Below are positions 1-12,471 of a DNA stretch of 64,000 bases, piece by piece (position 1 is the stretch's first letter; each line of letters begins with the position of its first letter). Below the pieces are notes generated by a model. It worked only from the letters and a program-made list of their open reading frames with translations, was not told the origin of the DNA and made no database searches. The DNA comes from Cephalopachus bancanus (lineage: Eukaryota; Chordata; Mammalia; Primates; Tarsiidae), in NCBI GenBank assembly GCA_027257055.1, contig JAPVLO010000083.1, positions 3,270,001-3,334,000 on the forward strand, written 5' to 3'. A program made the position numbers and the translations under genes.

Positions 1-947
1 ATCAGTATTATTACAAGAAAAAGTAGAAATTGTTTAGATAGACATCATCTCCTGTGAGTAATGTTGTTGCCCATTCAACTTGATTTAGATAAGTTAATAA
101 GCAAGAAACGAGTTCCTTTGCAACATTAAAACTTTAAATGTGGATATGTGTGGTGTTTGTCCCAAATATCTATAGAGCACTTAATATGGAGACCTTTATT
201 TCTTTCATAACTTTTTGTTTTGATTGCAGAATGAATAAAAGTGACAAATGTAATAAGGATTCTCCATATTAATCTCCTGTAAACACAATTTCAATGACCA
301 ATGCATGTGGTTTTGTGATTCTTTTAGTTTTTCTGATGTTATGTTTGCTCTGATTGTGGGTATTGAAATTTACATTTATATCTATTGAATCTAATAACAA
401 AAGGTTGGGACTTTTATTTTGCATGTCTATATTTTTTTATTCTATTTTTTCCCTAGTAATTCCTTTATATTTTGCTTCACACAAAAGTTGTATGCAAAAG
501 ATTGAATTCTTAAAAAATGATCATTCAATCACAGATGGGTTGGATGGAACTGTCCTAGGTTGCTTTGCTCTTCTTTTCTGGGACAGCCCATGTGGGATGG
601 CTTGAAAGAAACTGGCTTGTGTCTCCTGAATTCGGGTTATAGACTGTCAGTTTGAGATGGAGGTCTGCTGAGTTTGAACCATCATGGAAGAAAATTTTCA
701 GGACCATTCCTAGTTAAGCAAAACCATGACAGAGAAGGGAATAATGATGCAAAATATTCAGGGCAGGGCATAATGATTTTTTAATGTAGACATGTTAATA
801 GAGTAATATAGGCTCAATTATCAGTAGTATTAACAAATATAGCTTAATTTCTTGATTAATAGAGGTAGAGGTGGAGGTGGAGTGGTGATGACAGCAAAGG
901 AATAAAAAAACAGCGACCAAGTCAGCAAACATTAAAAAACAAAACAA
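1..947. other. Unique AT-rich DNA, no gene recognised
   Basis: No repeat family, splice-bounded open frame or RNA gene was recognised here. Short open frames such as 354-605 have no family features and look like chance. The last 60 bases are A-rich and run into a partial Alu. Confidence 0.5.
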
Positions 948-1190
948 CCTGAGCTTGCGGGTTTGAGGCCAGTCTGGGCAACTTGTCTTTACAATAAAAA
1001 TAAAAAAATTAGCTGGGTGTGGTACTGTGCACCTGTATTTCTGGCTACTTGGAAGGCTGAGGTGGAAGGATCACCGGAGTCCAGCAGGTGACGCTGGGGT
1101 GGCTGTGAGTGTGCCACTGCACTCCAGTCTGGGCGACAGAGTAAGACTCCAACTCCAACAACAACAACAACAACAACAACAACAGAAACC
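948..1190 (+). mobile_element. Partial Alu SINE with (CAA)n tail
   Basis: The Alu body starts inside the left arm ('cctgagcttgcgggtttgag'), runs through the A-rich linker and a right arm with 'gccactgcactccagtctgggcgacagag', and ends in a CAA repeat. The first ~45-50 bases of the left arm are missing. No clear target duplication was seen. Divergence is moderate, so this is an older copy. Open frames on both strands across it are chance readings of the SINE. Confidence 0.9.
1154..1184 (+). repeat. (CAA)n microsatellite
   Basis: About ten CAA units form the degenerate poly-A tail of the Alu just upstream. SINE tails are a common source of A-rich microsatellites. Confidence 0.95.
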
Positions 1191-2150
1191 AAGACAAAAC
1201 ACAGAAAAGAGGAAACAACAACAAAGAGTTGTAAACCTAAAGTCAGATGAAAAGGCAAGGTATATAACCTCTTTTCAAGTAGGAAGTCAGTGGGCAAAAT
1301 TCATTAATCAAAAGACAGAAAACTTCAGAATGAGTTAAGAAAATATAACACTATCTGTTGTTTATAGAAATTCACACACTGCCAAGTGGCCCAGAAAAGT
1401 TGAAAAGTTATTGTAGGTGTGTGACAGTCACACAGTACAGACTTCATGTAGCGATTTATTATCTAATTTTGAGGACTGTTGTCCAGCTGTGGTTTCAGAG
1501 AATTCAAATTGGGCTTGGGGTTCATGCGAAAGGAAACGAACAAACTTTTAAACAAAAAAGTCATCACTGTGTGTGTGTGTGTGTGTGTGTGTGATTCTCC
1601 CTGGGAACATTGTCCTGCTAGAGGTAGAGGAAGCAGGGGAGATAGAAGGAGAATCAGTCCCTTTAGGACATGTCTTGCTGAGGAGGCAGCTTTTCCACCA
1701 GTGAGGTGGAACCCTGTGGTGCCGGGTAGGCGGCTTCCTGGGAGCACTTCTCCTGCCTGCTGTTCTCTTTACAACCCACCAGGGAGCCTATCCTGGCAGG
1801 CCCATTAGCAGCCAGGGCTGCCTGGGGAAGCGTCAGGTTTTTCCACCCACCAAATTCCCTCCTTCTGGGGACAGCAAAAGGCAGTTGGGGCCCAAATAAC
1901 CTGATTACTCTCCTTCATGGAATTCTTCCAGCTCCAACAGTCATTCAATTTGCATTGCACGTCAATGTTCAGGCTGCATGTCTACAAATGGTCCCTGTAA
2001 ATTTGTGCATTCTTCTCTTTCTCTTATGTTTCCCTAGCTTCTGTGTGTTTTTAGGAGATTACAAAATAGATAAGAATGAAAACTGAGCATTTTGGATGTA
2101 TACTTTACATAAGTCAAGCTAATAGAGTTGAGTAAAACTGATATGCATGA
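1190..2150. other. Unique DNA with one TG microsatellite
   Basis: No recognisable gene. The stretch 1600-1860 is more GC-rich than its surroundings ('ggaggcagcttttccaccagtgaggtgg') but shows no CpG cluster or splice-bounded frame. The TG repeat at 1569-1593 is the only clear element. Confidence 0.4.
1569..1593 (+). repeat. (TG)n microsatellite
   Basis: About twelve uninterrupted TG units. Confidence 0.97.
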
Positions 2151-2320
2151 GTTTTTTTTTAAGGTTTGAATTTTTATTATTTTTAAATTTGCTTTTGTAT
2201 ATTTAAGGGATACAATGAAGATTTCTAACATGCATAAATTGCATCATGGTAAAGTCTGGTTTTTAGTGTACCCGTTACTCAAATAGCAAACATTGTATCT
2301 AATAGGTAATTAAGAAAGAA
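2150..2320 (-). mobile_element. Old L1M 3' UTR fragment
   Basis: On the plus strand a T-run leads into 'tatatttaagggatacaatgaag' and 'gtgtacccgttactcaaatagcaaacattgta', wording typical of mammalian L1M 3' UTRs read on the opposite strand. No coding part remains. The subfamily cannot be assigned by eye. Confidence 0.6.
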
Positions 2321-4030
2321 AAAAAGAGTGTTTTCTTTGGATGCAAATGCAGAGGAAAAACACACACTTGACGTTGGAAACAAAGTATGCTTGTTTTCTG
2401 TCGGCTTTTTCCTTGTACCTAGCTCTAGTCTAATGGGTACATAACCGATATTCAATATATGTTATTAAGTTAATGTCATTTTAAAAAGTGAATTATACCC
2501 ATAAACTTGTATTAGAATAGAAACATGGTTCAAAGTTGTTGTGGAGTCTGCTAAAATTATAAGACTGACCTAAAAGTTGAAATGAAGTGTGCCCAATTAG
2601 AATCATATAAACAAGTAAGATGGTTATTTTTTGTAGTGCTTGAAGATGTGAGTGGAAGGCTATGCTGCTGACAAGCAAAACTTAAATGGCTGGGGTGTTT
2701 TGCATTAACTTTTACCTTTTCTCCTCAAATCTAGGATAAACTGGACTAACGCCTGGAGTTCCAGTCATTTGGTCATCATACCAAACACAAGAAGAGCCTA
2801 CATGAGAACTAGGTTTCCTGTTGGTTGAAACAACTGAACGTTTTCTGAGTTTGCCAATATTAGACGGTGGGCAAGAGAATGTATGCGTTAAGTGTTATTG
2901 GAGTTACTGTGTGAGTAAGAGAGACTCTCTTCCTTTTTAATAAGATGGATTTGTCCCCAGCATGTACTTGGAAGAGCATATACTAACCTGGATCATCATC
3001 CTTCCTATTCTCAGAATGTGATCAAAAGAGAAGGTTCTCCAGAATGGAGCCATGACCATTTGTGGGTGGGTGTTACAGTGACCTTTGAGCTTCTGGTGGC
3101 AGAAGAGTACTATCAGGGAAGGAAGGCATTTTATAACATTTTGCCATGTCATCACTTTTTGTGAAAGACATTAAAAATATATGTAATATAGCTTTTATAA
3201 ATTTTCATCATTCATGTGATGTCTAAACATTTGGGGTTTGTCTTATTGGTATGCATGCATCAATACCCGGGGACCTGGAAAAGTCAGATATCGGATGTGA
3301 ATTTTTTTACTCTCATAAAAGTATTTCTTAGTTAGAAATACTTTAGGTTTGTCATTATCTGGCAGACGCAGGCATGTGGCCATGGAGAGTCCCAAACACT
3401 GATTAGTACTTGTAGTATTGTAATTTAGTAATTCTCTCAGGAAATTTTGGGGCCTTTCCAATTCCCTACGATCTCTTTAGCCACCCTTGGGTAAGTCCAT
3501 CACACACCTTACTGTAATGATGGGCAGTCTCCCTGCTGGGAGGATTCTCCTAGCACTATTCACTACTTTTGTGTCCTTCCTGAATCATAGATGCGGCTGT
3601 AAAATAACATATAACCATTAGGTGTCGCTGTCTAACGTATAATGTCAGCAATGAAACAATTTCAATTTTAAAAATTACCCAATTGATATTGTAGGACATC
3701 AAATCTAGATTTAAAAAAACTTTTTTATTGTAGATAAATTCAGATAGAATAATTGAGAAATCTTCCGTCAGAATTATTTAAGTAAATAAGATTCAAAGTT
3801 TATTTTATTTGCTGAATTGATTGCAAAAGGAAGTCCAAATTTTTTAGGTTGACAGAATTTTTCCTGACTTATTTCACACCCACACTTCCAAAATTATAAC
3901 TTCTGGTATCTGTCTCTGAGTATCCCACATACCTCAGTCAAATTGTGTTACTTGTCATTCTTTGGATATTTATATATATATTTTCCATGCTGTTTCATTA
4001 ATTAGGTGTGTTCTTCCTTCATACCCTAAT
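2320..4030. other. Unique AT-rich DNA, nothing recognised
   Basis: No repeat family or credible exon was recognised. Open frames at 2493-2678, 2937-3155 and 3243-3461 (minus) are short and lack family features. Confidence 0.4.
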
Positions 4031-4310
4031 TTCATCTGTTCAAAACCTACTTACTCATATAGATAAGCTCAGATACTAAGTCCTCTATGAAACCTTCCTT
4101 AATCTGTTCAGATAGAGACATGTCTCATTACTCCAGAATCCCTATGCCATTTTATTGTGCTTCTTGTACGCAGCATTTATCAAACACTACCTCATATAAG
4201 ATTGGTTACTATTTTGTCATGAAAGCAAGGACAGTAATATAATCACTACCAAGTCTAGAACAGTGCTTAAAGCTTAGTAAATGTGAGTAATGTTAGTTAA
4301 GTGAGTGAAT
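4030..4310 (+). mobile_element. L2 LINE 3' end
   Basis: The order of phrases matches the L2 3' end: 'tctatgaaaccttccttaatctg', 'ttattgtgcttcttgtacgcagcatttatc', 'gaaagcaaggacagtaatat', 'agaacagtgcttaaagcttagtaaatg', then a GTGAATCAAT-type tail. It is an ancient, heavily diverged non-autonomous remnant shared across mammals. Confidence 0.7.
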
Positions 4311-5060
4311 CAATAATTTTTAAAAAATGGATACAAGAAGATTGAATGCTAGCCGACTTTTGAAGCATCGTTAATTTACTGAGTACTGGAAACTGGCCAT
4401 ACAATGATAATTAACAAGTAATGATAAATGACAGTATATCGATGCATGAAAAAATGCTCCTACACAGTGCCATAGGAAGCCAATTGGTGCAATTGACTTA
4501 CTGGTCGCGATAATTAATGACATGAGAAAGTAAACAGCTCATCAATGTCTTAACATCTCTATTTCCAGCTTCTTGCTTTTTGCCTAAGCTCTTGTGCAGA
4601 ATATGGTTAGAAATACAATATACTCTGTATTCAAGCCAGGAAAATATTTCCCTTTATCCACCATATTGGTGATGAAAATAATGAGAGACAGGCAATGCTT
4701 AGAAGGGAGAATGGTTTTATATAAAGGCAAAAATTAGGGAGACAGAGATTTGAACTCACCTGCTAGCAACTCTGTCAAAAAGATATGGAACTCCTGTTTG
4801 TCTTTTCTACTGCGGTTGGCTTTTGTGATCATTTGTGGTTATCCTGTTTGTCATCCTACACACTGCTTGTGTGGAAAGGGGCTATTTCAGTGACAACCCT
4901 CAGAAAAGTCCAGCCCCAAAGCTGTTAAACTGTCCCAGCAGGCAGGGCAGAGATTCTACAAATTCTGACAGTCCCAAATGCTCCATAACCCACTTCCCAA
5001 ACTCATTGACACCTGTTCCCCAACTTCCGGTACAGAGCTGGTTACTATTTCAATTTTAAA
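4311..5060. other. Unique DNA, nothing recognised
   Basis: No family recognised. The plus frame at 4835-5059 (74 codons) is proline- and serine-rich but has no start context, splice sites or motif that would support a gene. Confidence 0.4.
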
Positions 5061-5073
5061 AATTACAAGAAAT

Positions 5074-5372
5074 GGTGGGCGCAGTGACCCACACCTATAA
5101 TCCCAGCACTTTGGGAGGCTGAGGTGAGAGAATTGCCTGAGCCCGCTGGTTCAAGACCAGCCTGGGCAACTTGGCGAGATCTCATCTCTACAGTAAATCA
5201 AAAAATTAGCCAGGCATGGTGGTGTGTGCCTGTAGTTCCAGTTACTTGGAAGGCTGAGGCAGAAGGATCGCCTGAGCCCAGCAGGTGGAGGCTGCCGTGG
5301 CCATGAGCATGCCACTGTACTCCAACCTGGAGACAGAGTGAGACTCTGATTCCAAAAAAAAAAAAAAAAAAA
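5074..5372 (+). mobile_element. Full-length Alu dimer
   Basis: It starts 'ggtgggcgcagtgacccacacc' and has a left arm with the 'gcctgagcccgctggttcaagaccagcc' B-box region, a linker ('aaatcaaaaaattagccaggc'), a right arm and a 20-base poly-A. Flanks resemble a diverged duplication ('aattacaagaaat' at 5061-5073 and 'aaatacaagagat' at 5371-5383). Confidence 0.95.
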
Positions 5373-5383
5373 ATACAAGAGAT

Positions 5384-6032
5384 CATTTATAGCCATTGGA
5401 GCAGCTACACATTTTGCTGATGAAATTACCCAGGACAGACTAAAGTTTAATTAATTATGCATTCCTTTGACATTATTTGCATCTTTTTACACTCCTTCTT
5501 AAAGTTGTTTCTAAAAACAACCTAAAGCGACTTTAAACAAGCTAAAACACATATGAAGATTTTTAATATGTGATGATAACCAGTCAGTGATATCTGATCC
5601 ACCCTCTAACCTTCCCGTTAAGAAACTTATGAAAGTACATGGGATTACAGTGGCATAGTGTCATAGAAAATATGAAAATAATTTTTTGATTTGGCAACAT
5701 CTGGAGAAATGGCCTCTAACTGTCATGTGGATGATCAGGAACCTTGATCTGTATATCAACAAACAAAGTAAGTGGTAGGAAAAGATGATAATCCAGCCCT
5801 TTTGCTATGTCCCATTTTAACCAACTACCGGAAGTCAGGAAAGTCCTCCCCACACTGTGTCTCTGTTGCTTTCTTATGTGACTAAATCTATTCCTTTGTT
5901 CCCAGTCAGATTCTGGAGAAAACCCATAGAATGCATATAAACTTAGCCTGGGGTTTTTGTGCCCCATTGGTGCTTTTTGATTAAGCACCAATATGCCAGT
6001 CAGTAAGAGTGACTGTGAAATGGAGCTTCTTC
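5384..6032. other. Unique AT-rich DNA
   Basis: Nothing recognisable. The minus frame at 5716-5991 (91 codons) has no family resemblance or splice signals that I can see. Confidence 0.4.
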
Positions 6033-6372
6033 AGAGGCAGATTTATTTTATTTTATTATTTTTATTTTTTATTGTTTTGAGTTGGAGTCTCACTCTGTCA
6101 CCCAGACTGGAGCGCAGTGGCACGCTCCTGGCCACCACAGCCTCGACCTGCTGGGTTCTGGCAATCCTTCTGCCTCAGCCTTCCAAGTAGCTGGAACTAC
6201 AGACATGCGCTACCATGCCCAGCTAATTTTTTATTTACTGTAGAGATAAGGTCTCACCAGGTTTTCCAGGCGGGTCTCGAACCCGCAGGCTCAGGTAATA
6301 TCCCCACCTCAGCCTCCCAAAGTGCTGGGATTACAGGTTGAGCCATTGAGCCCGGCCAGAGAGGCAGATTTA
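6033..6372 (-). mobile_element. Full-length Alu dimer with 13-bp TSD
   Basis: The element at 6046-6359 is flanked by the direct repeat 'agaggcagattta' (6033-6045 and 6360-6372). On the plus strand it reads T-rich tail, 'gagttggagtctcactctgtcacccagactgg', both arms and 'gagcccggcc'. The exact duplication indicates a retrotransposed insertion. Confidence 0.97.
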
Positions 6373-9300
6373 TAAGGGAAAGGGACCTAAGAAGGTGCTC
6401 CACATTTTCTGGACTTCTCAGAGAGCGTTTTGCAAGGGAGATTAGTGGTGAATTTTCTCTGAATTGGACTGTGATGATAGAATAAGTTCCTCTTGCAGTT
6501 TGGGGAAGGGGGGTTTTGCCACTTCTAATTCCACATCTGGAGAGGGAGATTCAAGGGGCCTACACCAGGAGTTTGAAATATGTTCCCTGAAACCAGAACA
6601 CAGGGGGAACTGTGTCACATGCTTATCTGAGAAAATTAAAGTGATTGCAAACCAAGATATCAGGGGGATTGATATGTATTTATTATTTTAAACATATGTG
6701 ACTATGCACACAGTTGGAAATACCTACATATAGATGTATGAGTGTGTATAAAATAAACATATAAGTATTTAAAATGTTTTTTCTCTAGCTTTGTCTTTAG
6801 TGAGGGCCTAGAACCAATGATATCTCAGTAGTAATAAGCACAGCTAGGCCCTAGATGTTAGCTTCTAAATACCATTTTTTATTATAAAGGGAACAGGGCT
6901 TCTTGAAGAAACCATTGGTTCTAGGTCCAGGGAATACAAAAAGAGTGTGGAAGATCTTGTGGCACCAAAGCAAATGGAGTACTTGAAAGAGAGAGAGAGG
7001 AAAAAAAAAACAAAAAACAAAAGACAAGGACATGTCACAGGTATCTCCCAATGGGCAAACCTAGGACACTTTGAGCAACAAAAAATGTAATGCAGTGGAT
7101 TATAACCATTATTTTTAACTTTCTCATAGAATAAAATAAAAATCTATGAATCCATATTTATATAAGTAAATGAATGTGATAGAAGAGACAGCTCTTCACC
7201 ACTATAGCAATCTAATTCATAATATAAAGGAATGATGGAAACAGAAAATCACTGCTAGGCAAACACTGAAGTGATAATTGTTGCAAACAAGAATCACTGA
7301 TGGATACTAAGCTTTTCTCTATGTGGGAACAAAGGGAAGACTGCTTCTCCTAACTGGCAACCACCAAAGCTGGTAAAAATGTCTTCTTGTTCTAAGACGT
7401 ATAAACAAAAGGAAAAAACACTAAACAGAATCCTTTAAAAAGCCCCGTATAACCTAAAAGAGGGGGCCTGCTGTCACAAAGCACTGTTGAAAAATATGTG
7501 TGAAAGTTCATCATGGCAAGAGAAGAAAAGTTAGAATGCACCTGCTTTGAGTTATTAAAAGACAAAAAGGTGATCTATGTAAGAGTATTTAAAAAATGAC
7601 TTGGTAAAAATAAAAAATGAGCTGCCAGTGTTAAGAAGAGAAGCCATAGAAATTAAGACTCCACTGCAGAATTAAAATCCACATTGGGGACAGTTAGTGC
7701 TGAATGTTTTATATAATACTGAAAAAAATTATAAAAAAGAAAATGATAGACTTGGGGGGTGGAATATGAAGCCATGAATAATTTGCCCTTGAGAATGAGA
7801 CTAAATGAATAGACTAGAAATTATAATTAAGTGTATAATTAAGGACATATAAAAAAGAGTTTCTGAGTCTGGAAAAAAAATACCCAAGACTATATATTGA
7901 GGAAAATGTTCTAGGCAAAATGAATAAAATGAGAAGCCTTAGGCATATGCTGACGACAAATGTGATTTTTCCAGCATAAAAACAATTTAAAGTTTTCAAG
8001 CAAGAAGAAAAATAACAGTTTTCTTGTAAGGGCACAAAATTTTAGATTCCTAAGGGACCACAGTGAGAACATGGATGACAGACATACATGTAGTGTGAAG
8101 CCCAAGTTAATTGTTATAAATTGGTATGCAAATGAAGTACAAGAATAAAAAACAGAAGAGAAGACAGAATGAAAAAAAAATTCAATGATATTGTAGTTGC
8201 ATATTCTCAGGTTGCACTACAAGAATTGGAAGTAAAAGGATATTAAACTAATACTACTATTGCACTTTATAATTAGAAAAAAATAAGTTCAAATATAATT
8301 TTGAAAAGACTTGATTATATTCAATAAAAATGAACTCTACATTGTCCAAATCACTGAATAAAATGAATATATAGATAAGATTGTATGCATTTGATATTTG
8401 TATACATAAGATTGAAAGTCAATTCAGCAAAATGCTAATAGAGGTCACCTCTAGTTATTGAGTCCATGGTTGATTTTTATGTTCTTCCTTATGTTTTTAT
8501 ATTTTATAAACAGGAAAAATATTCTAAACACAAATCAATCAAAGTAAAAACAAGCAATGCTTTCTGTTCATAAAGGAAAAAAGAAGCAGAATCAGGCTAC
8601 TGTTTAAAATTCAGCTACGTCTGCTTTCTTATTGCATCTATGAATAATTATGGGCACCAAATAGGAACAAGTCAGAAAAACCTCTGAATCTGTTTCAAGG
8701 TTCTAATAATATTGACAATGCTTCATGTTTGTCTCTTCTTTACAGAGTCATAAAACCTTTTTAGGGCCATTAGAGGTACCTTATGTAATCCTGAAGGATG
8801 TATCATTCTCCACCCTCACAAAGCTAGGCCCATTATCTTTGAGTATCATTAGTGATCAGTTTCCGAACTCTGCATTGGATTGCAAGGGTGATATGTAAGA
8901 AATTCAAGTGAAAAATAGTCAGAGGTTTAACTCTAAACTTAAACTTAGTTTGTTCGTGACCTGAGCTGTACCACAATATGCTCCTTAAATGTTTTTAATC
9001 TAGAGCAGTCAGACCTAAGTTGTTGAGACAAACAATAGTAAACACTAACAGCCACAACCACCACTATGAAACAGCCAAGAATCTTTCTTTGGTGTCTGTC
9101 CCCTACAATGGCACACTAATATCGGCTGTCTGGATTTCATCACACAGGCAGTGAAAAGAGGAAGAGAAAGACCCAAGTGTCAATGTTAGAGAAGGGAATG
9201 GTTTACTCCAAGGCCTAAGAAGTGCTGATCTAAGGCACCCATGCCTGGGCTTTTCCAGGATAGGGACCTCCCTATTGGGAGGCAGCTCTGGGTCCATTTC

Positions 9301-9673
9301 ATTGCAACATGAAGAAAAGACACAAAGAATTCAAAATAATTTTAAGAGCACTAATCCAAAAACAATCTCTTCATTGTTTGGAAGTCAGAATTTTAACTTT
9401 TCCTTTTCACTAAGGGCTCTACTATGGCTCAAAATGTCTTTAGATTTCACCTATTCTTCAAATATTCTATACTTTGAAGTATGAGAGTTCAACAAAAAAT
9501 AATGAACCCTGATAAACAAGTTAATTGAGTAATAAATTATTGGTTGTGAGAGTAACTCAATGCTAAAGCCAGCCTGAGATTTGGCAGTGTAGGGAGTCTA
9601 GACATGACCACTTGCTTATTTCAAATTAAATGCAGATATAGTTTAGTCTTCCTAATTAAACACAGTTTAGTTT
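6373..9673. other. AT-rich DNA, no gene recognised
   Basis: A 3.3 kb A-rich stretch with no credible exon. The part at about 7100-8200 ('gataattgttgcaaacaagaatcactgatgg') has the A-rich, low-complexity texture of a very old interspersed repeat, but I cannot name the family with confidence. Short open frames (6464-6691, 6851-7051, 7814-8105) lack support. Confidence 0.35.
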
Positions 9674-10078
9674 TCACATACATTCCACTTTAATAACAAC
9701 TTCTAATCTCAGTCCCGCCCTCCACCCCAATACAATATTGGCTAACAGAATCAGCAGTTGGAGTAGACTCCAGGCAACGTGGATATAAGCAGAATACTTT
9801 GAAGTTATACCTGGTGGAGCATTCGTAAAAATGATTTTCTTTGCCTTTTCTCCAAACTCCAGTCTATGTGCCTTTGCTAGGCCATATAGCTGGTGGAACA
9901 GATGGGCAGATGGATCCAAGCCCTGGGTTTTGTGGAAATTCTGATGAGCAGAGCTGGTGGGGACTTTCTTACTTGTGGGCTGGGTAAATACTTGCCAAGC
10001 AGCGCCAAACTTCGCATTGGAAGACGAAGCTCTTGGAAAGAGCTTGGCCTGTAGAAGTCTATGTTCACCACGCCTTGC
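9674..10078 (-). other. Candidate exon or coding remnant, unidentified
   Basis: A minus-strand frame is open for about 135 codons inside AT-rich DNA. Between about 10048 and 9811 it has balanced composition and a protein-like stretch including 'KFGAAWQVFTQPTSKKVP' and 'HQLYGLAKAHRLEFGEKAKK'. It ends at a good donor-like junction (CACCAG|GTATAA, GT on the complement of 9809-9810). Two possible acceptors lie upstream: CTTCTACAG|GCC (exon from 10048) and a weaker CTCTGAG|C. Beyond the donor the frame becomes hydrophobic and low in information, as expected of intron. I do not recognise the protein. It could be an exon of an unlisted gene, a decayed exon, or chance. Confidence 0.3.
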
Positions 10079-12153
10079 TCAGAGTTGGAGAAGAAGGATG
10101 AACAGCAACTTTATATAAATATACCAAATTTCCCAGCCCCTGACAGGACAAGATGTGAGCGCAAATGAGTTAACAACAACAACAACAAAAACGCCAACAA
10201 AATGACTAGTTATCTAAAGGACCCAGCAGCAGAAAGGTGAGTAGTTGGTACAAATAGAGCAAGTGCTTGGTAAAATAGTATTAATAGAGTTATAGGAGGA
10301 GGCAGAAGATAACTTAAGCAAAAAGTAATAATGAGAGCACTTTAAGGAGATTCAGAAATAGTACTAATAAGACTTTCTGTAATTAAACATTTTTTTCAAC
10401 TAATAAATTCAGAGACTGATTTGAAGGACAAGAAGATCACTTTTGAAATAAAAACTTGTGAAAAAATATCAAGAGATGGAAATAATTAGAGAAAAGATAA
10501 GACTGGTTCCATAAATGCCAATATTCAGTGTAGGAACTCCAGAAGGAGAAAGAGAAACCAAGGAAGGAAATTCAATAAGAGCAGAAAGTGTCCTTGATTT
10601 GAAGAAATTTCTAAAGATCTAAATGTGCACTCTGAAAGGGCTCACAGGTTTCCTGTAAAGTGCATAAAAACAGACATACTGAGACATGGTAAAAACTCTT
10701 GAACTATGTCAGAAGAAAAGGTAATAAAAAAGTTGAAACTAGGTGGAAGAGATTGTTGATTGTTTTTTCCATGCAGATCTAGGCTTGACTTTCTGTGGAC
10801 TAAACTATTTTATAAGACTATAGTGGCAGAGGTTAATGTCTAGATTTTGTATGGTAGACATGAAAAGAATTTCTGTCTGGTGGAATAGATAACCCCAAAT
10901 AATACAGCTCATGGCTCTTAAGACATTCAACAGTTTTGTGTCTAAACCAGTGATTTTATCTTAACATTCCTTTAGTAAATTACCTGTATACACCCACCTT
11001 CTTGAGTCCTCTTTGAACCTTTTTATTAACATTTTACTGGTTTCCTCATTTTTTAATGAAGTAAAGAACATTATTGACAAGTATTCATTTTATATTGCGT
11101 GAGAATCACGGTTTTACCTTTTTGAAGAGGATTCTTTTACCTTTTGCAGATAAGCTACCAGAACACCCAAGTGCACTCACCTAAAGAGGCTGTATTGCCA
11201 GAGAAGTGTGCGTCATAGGAAACATGCTCAAATATGTCTTTTCTTGCCTCCCGGTGTAAATCCCCAGCAGCAACAGAAGTTTAACTTTGCTCTGTTTCAC
11301 TAGTATTTCTTTTTTAAAAAATCTCTTTCTCGATATTGATTTTGTGCTTTTGCTTTTTCTGGTTCCTAAGTGGTCAATAAAGTCATTCCCCATTGGTGGC
11401 AGCAATGGTTAGGAATTTTGTTTCATGGTCTGGACATTGGTGATCTCTCTCTAATGGATGATGGAGATTTAGTCTCTAAAGGGTTATAGATGACAGAATT
11501 TGATTTGTTAATCTTTTCTGTGTGTCTACTTGTGAACTCAAATCAATTAAAAAGTATTTTGTGACCATTGGGAAGAGCAATGGCCCTTGAGCTCTTGACT
11601 AAAGTTTTCGTGTTTCTGGGCTTACTTTTGACCTGCAGTTGAAGTTGTACAACTAGGCTAACAGTTATATGTTTGTAACTCAGAAAAACCTTTATTTCTT
11701 GTGTGTGAATGTTAAACATTTTCTTGGAGGATATTAAAAATCAGATACAATCTCTATTAAGTCAAGGGGGATCTGTTCTGATTGTTTTTTAGAGATAAAC
11801 TAGTGCTTATATAAATCAAATATTCCCAGAATTCACAGAAAATAAAGAAGTTAATCTTTTAAAACTTTAAATGTGGGAAAAGAAATCCTTCTTACAAAAC
11901 AGCTATTACAGAAATATTTTAAGAGTCTAACCTCACATAATCAAGATGAATCTTTGGACACATTAGACTGGTTTAACACTTTCTCTTGGTTTATTCATGT
12001 TCAGTATAAAAAGCATACTTTTTTGTTTGTTTTTTGAACATGATTTGAATAAGAACTTCATAAAGAGATTGGTTAATGTATGAGTGTCCTAAACTTCTTT
12101 CTTACATTGTTTTACTGATCAAATGAACTAATGGTATAGTTATATAATGTTTA
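10079..12153. other. Unique AT-rich DNA
   Basis: No gene or repeat family recognised apart from a short AAC run at 10171-10187. The minus frame at 11181-11405 lacks support. A TATATAAA-like string near 10111-10120 sits upstream of the candidate exon on the minus strand, but nothing else suggests a promoter. Confidence 0.35.
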
Positions 12154-12471
12154 AGATTACAAAAATGAAGCCGGGCTCGGTGGCTCAGCCTGTAATCCCG
12201 CGCCTTTGGGAGGCTGAGGTGAGTGGATTGCCTGAGCCCGCAGGTTCGAGACCTGCCTGGGCAGGCGAGACCTCATCTCTATAATAAATCAAAAAATCAG
12301 CCAGGTGTGGTAGTGCATGCCTATAATTCTGGCTACTTCTGAAGACTGAGGTGGAAGGATCGCCGGAGCCCAGCAGGTCAAGGCTGTGGTGGTCGGGAGC
12401 GGCCACTGAACTTCAGTCTGGGCGACAGAGTGAGACTACAACTCAAAAAAAAAAAAGATTACAAAAATGAA
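12154..12471 (+). mobile_element. Full-length Alu dimer with 16-bp TSD
   Basis: The element at 12170-12455 is flanked by 'agattacaaaaatgaa' (12154-12169 and 12456-12471). It starts 'gccgggctcggtggctcagcc' and contains 'gcaggttcgagacctgcc', a good match to a pol III B box (GGTTCGANNCC). Its right arm ends 'gtctgggcgacagagtgagac' plus poly-A. This is the clearest plus-strand copy of the local lineage type. Confidence 0.97.

Noticed and set aside
989..1338. Opposed ~100-codon frames, one with a glutamine run
   Set aside because: Both are readings of the Alu and its CAA tail. The Gln run is the microsatellite.
12241..12260. tRNA-like B box 'ggttcgagacc'
   Set aside because: It is part of the Alu pol III promoter. 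No cloverleaf can be drawn around it, so it is not a tRNA gene.
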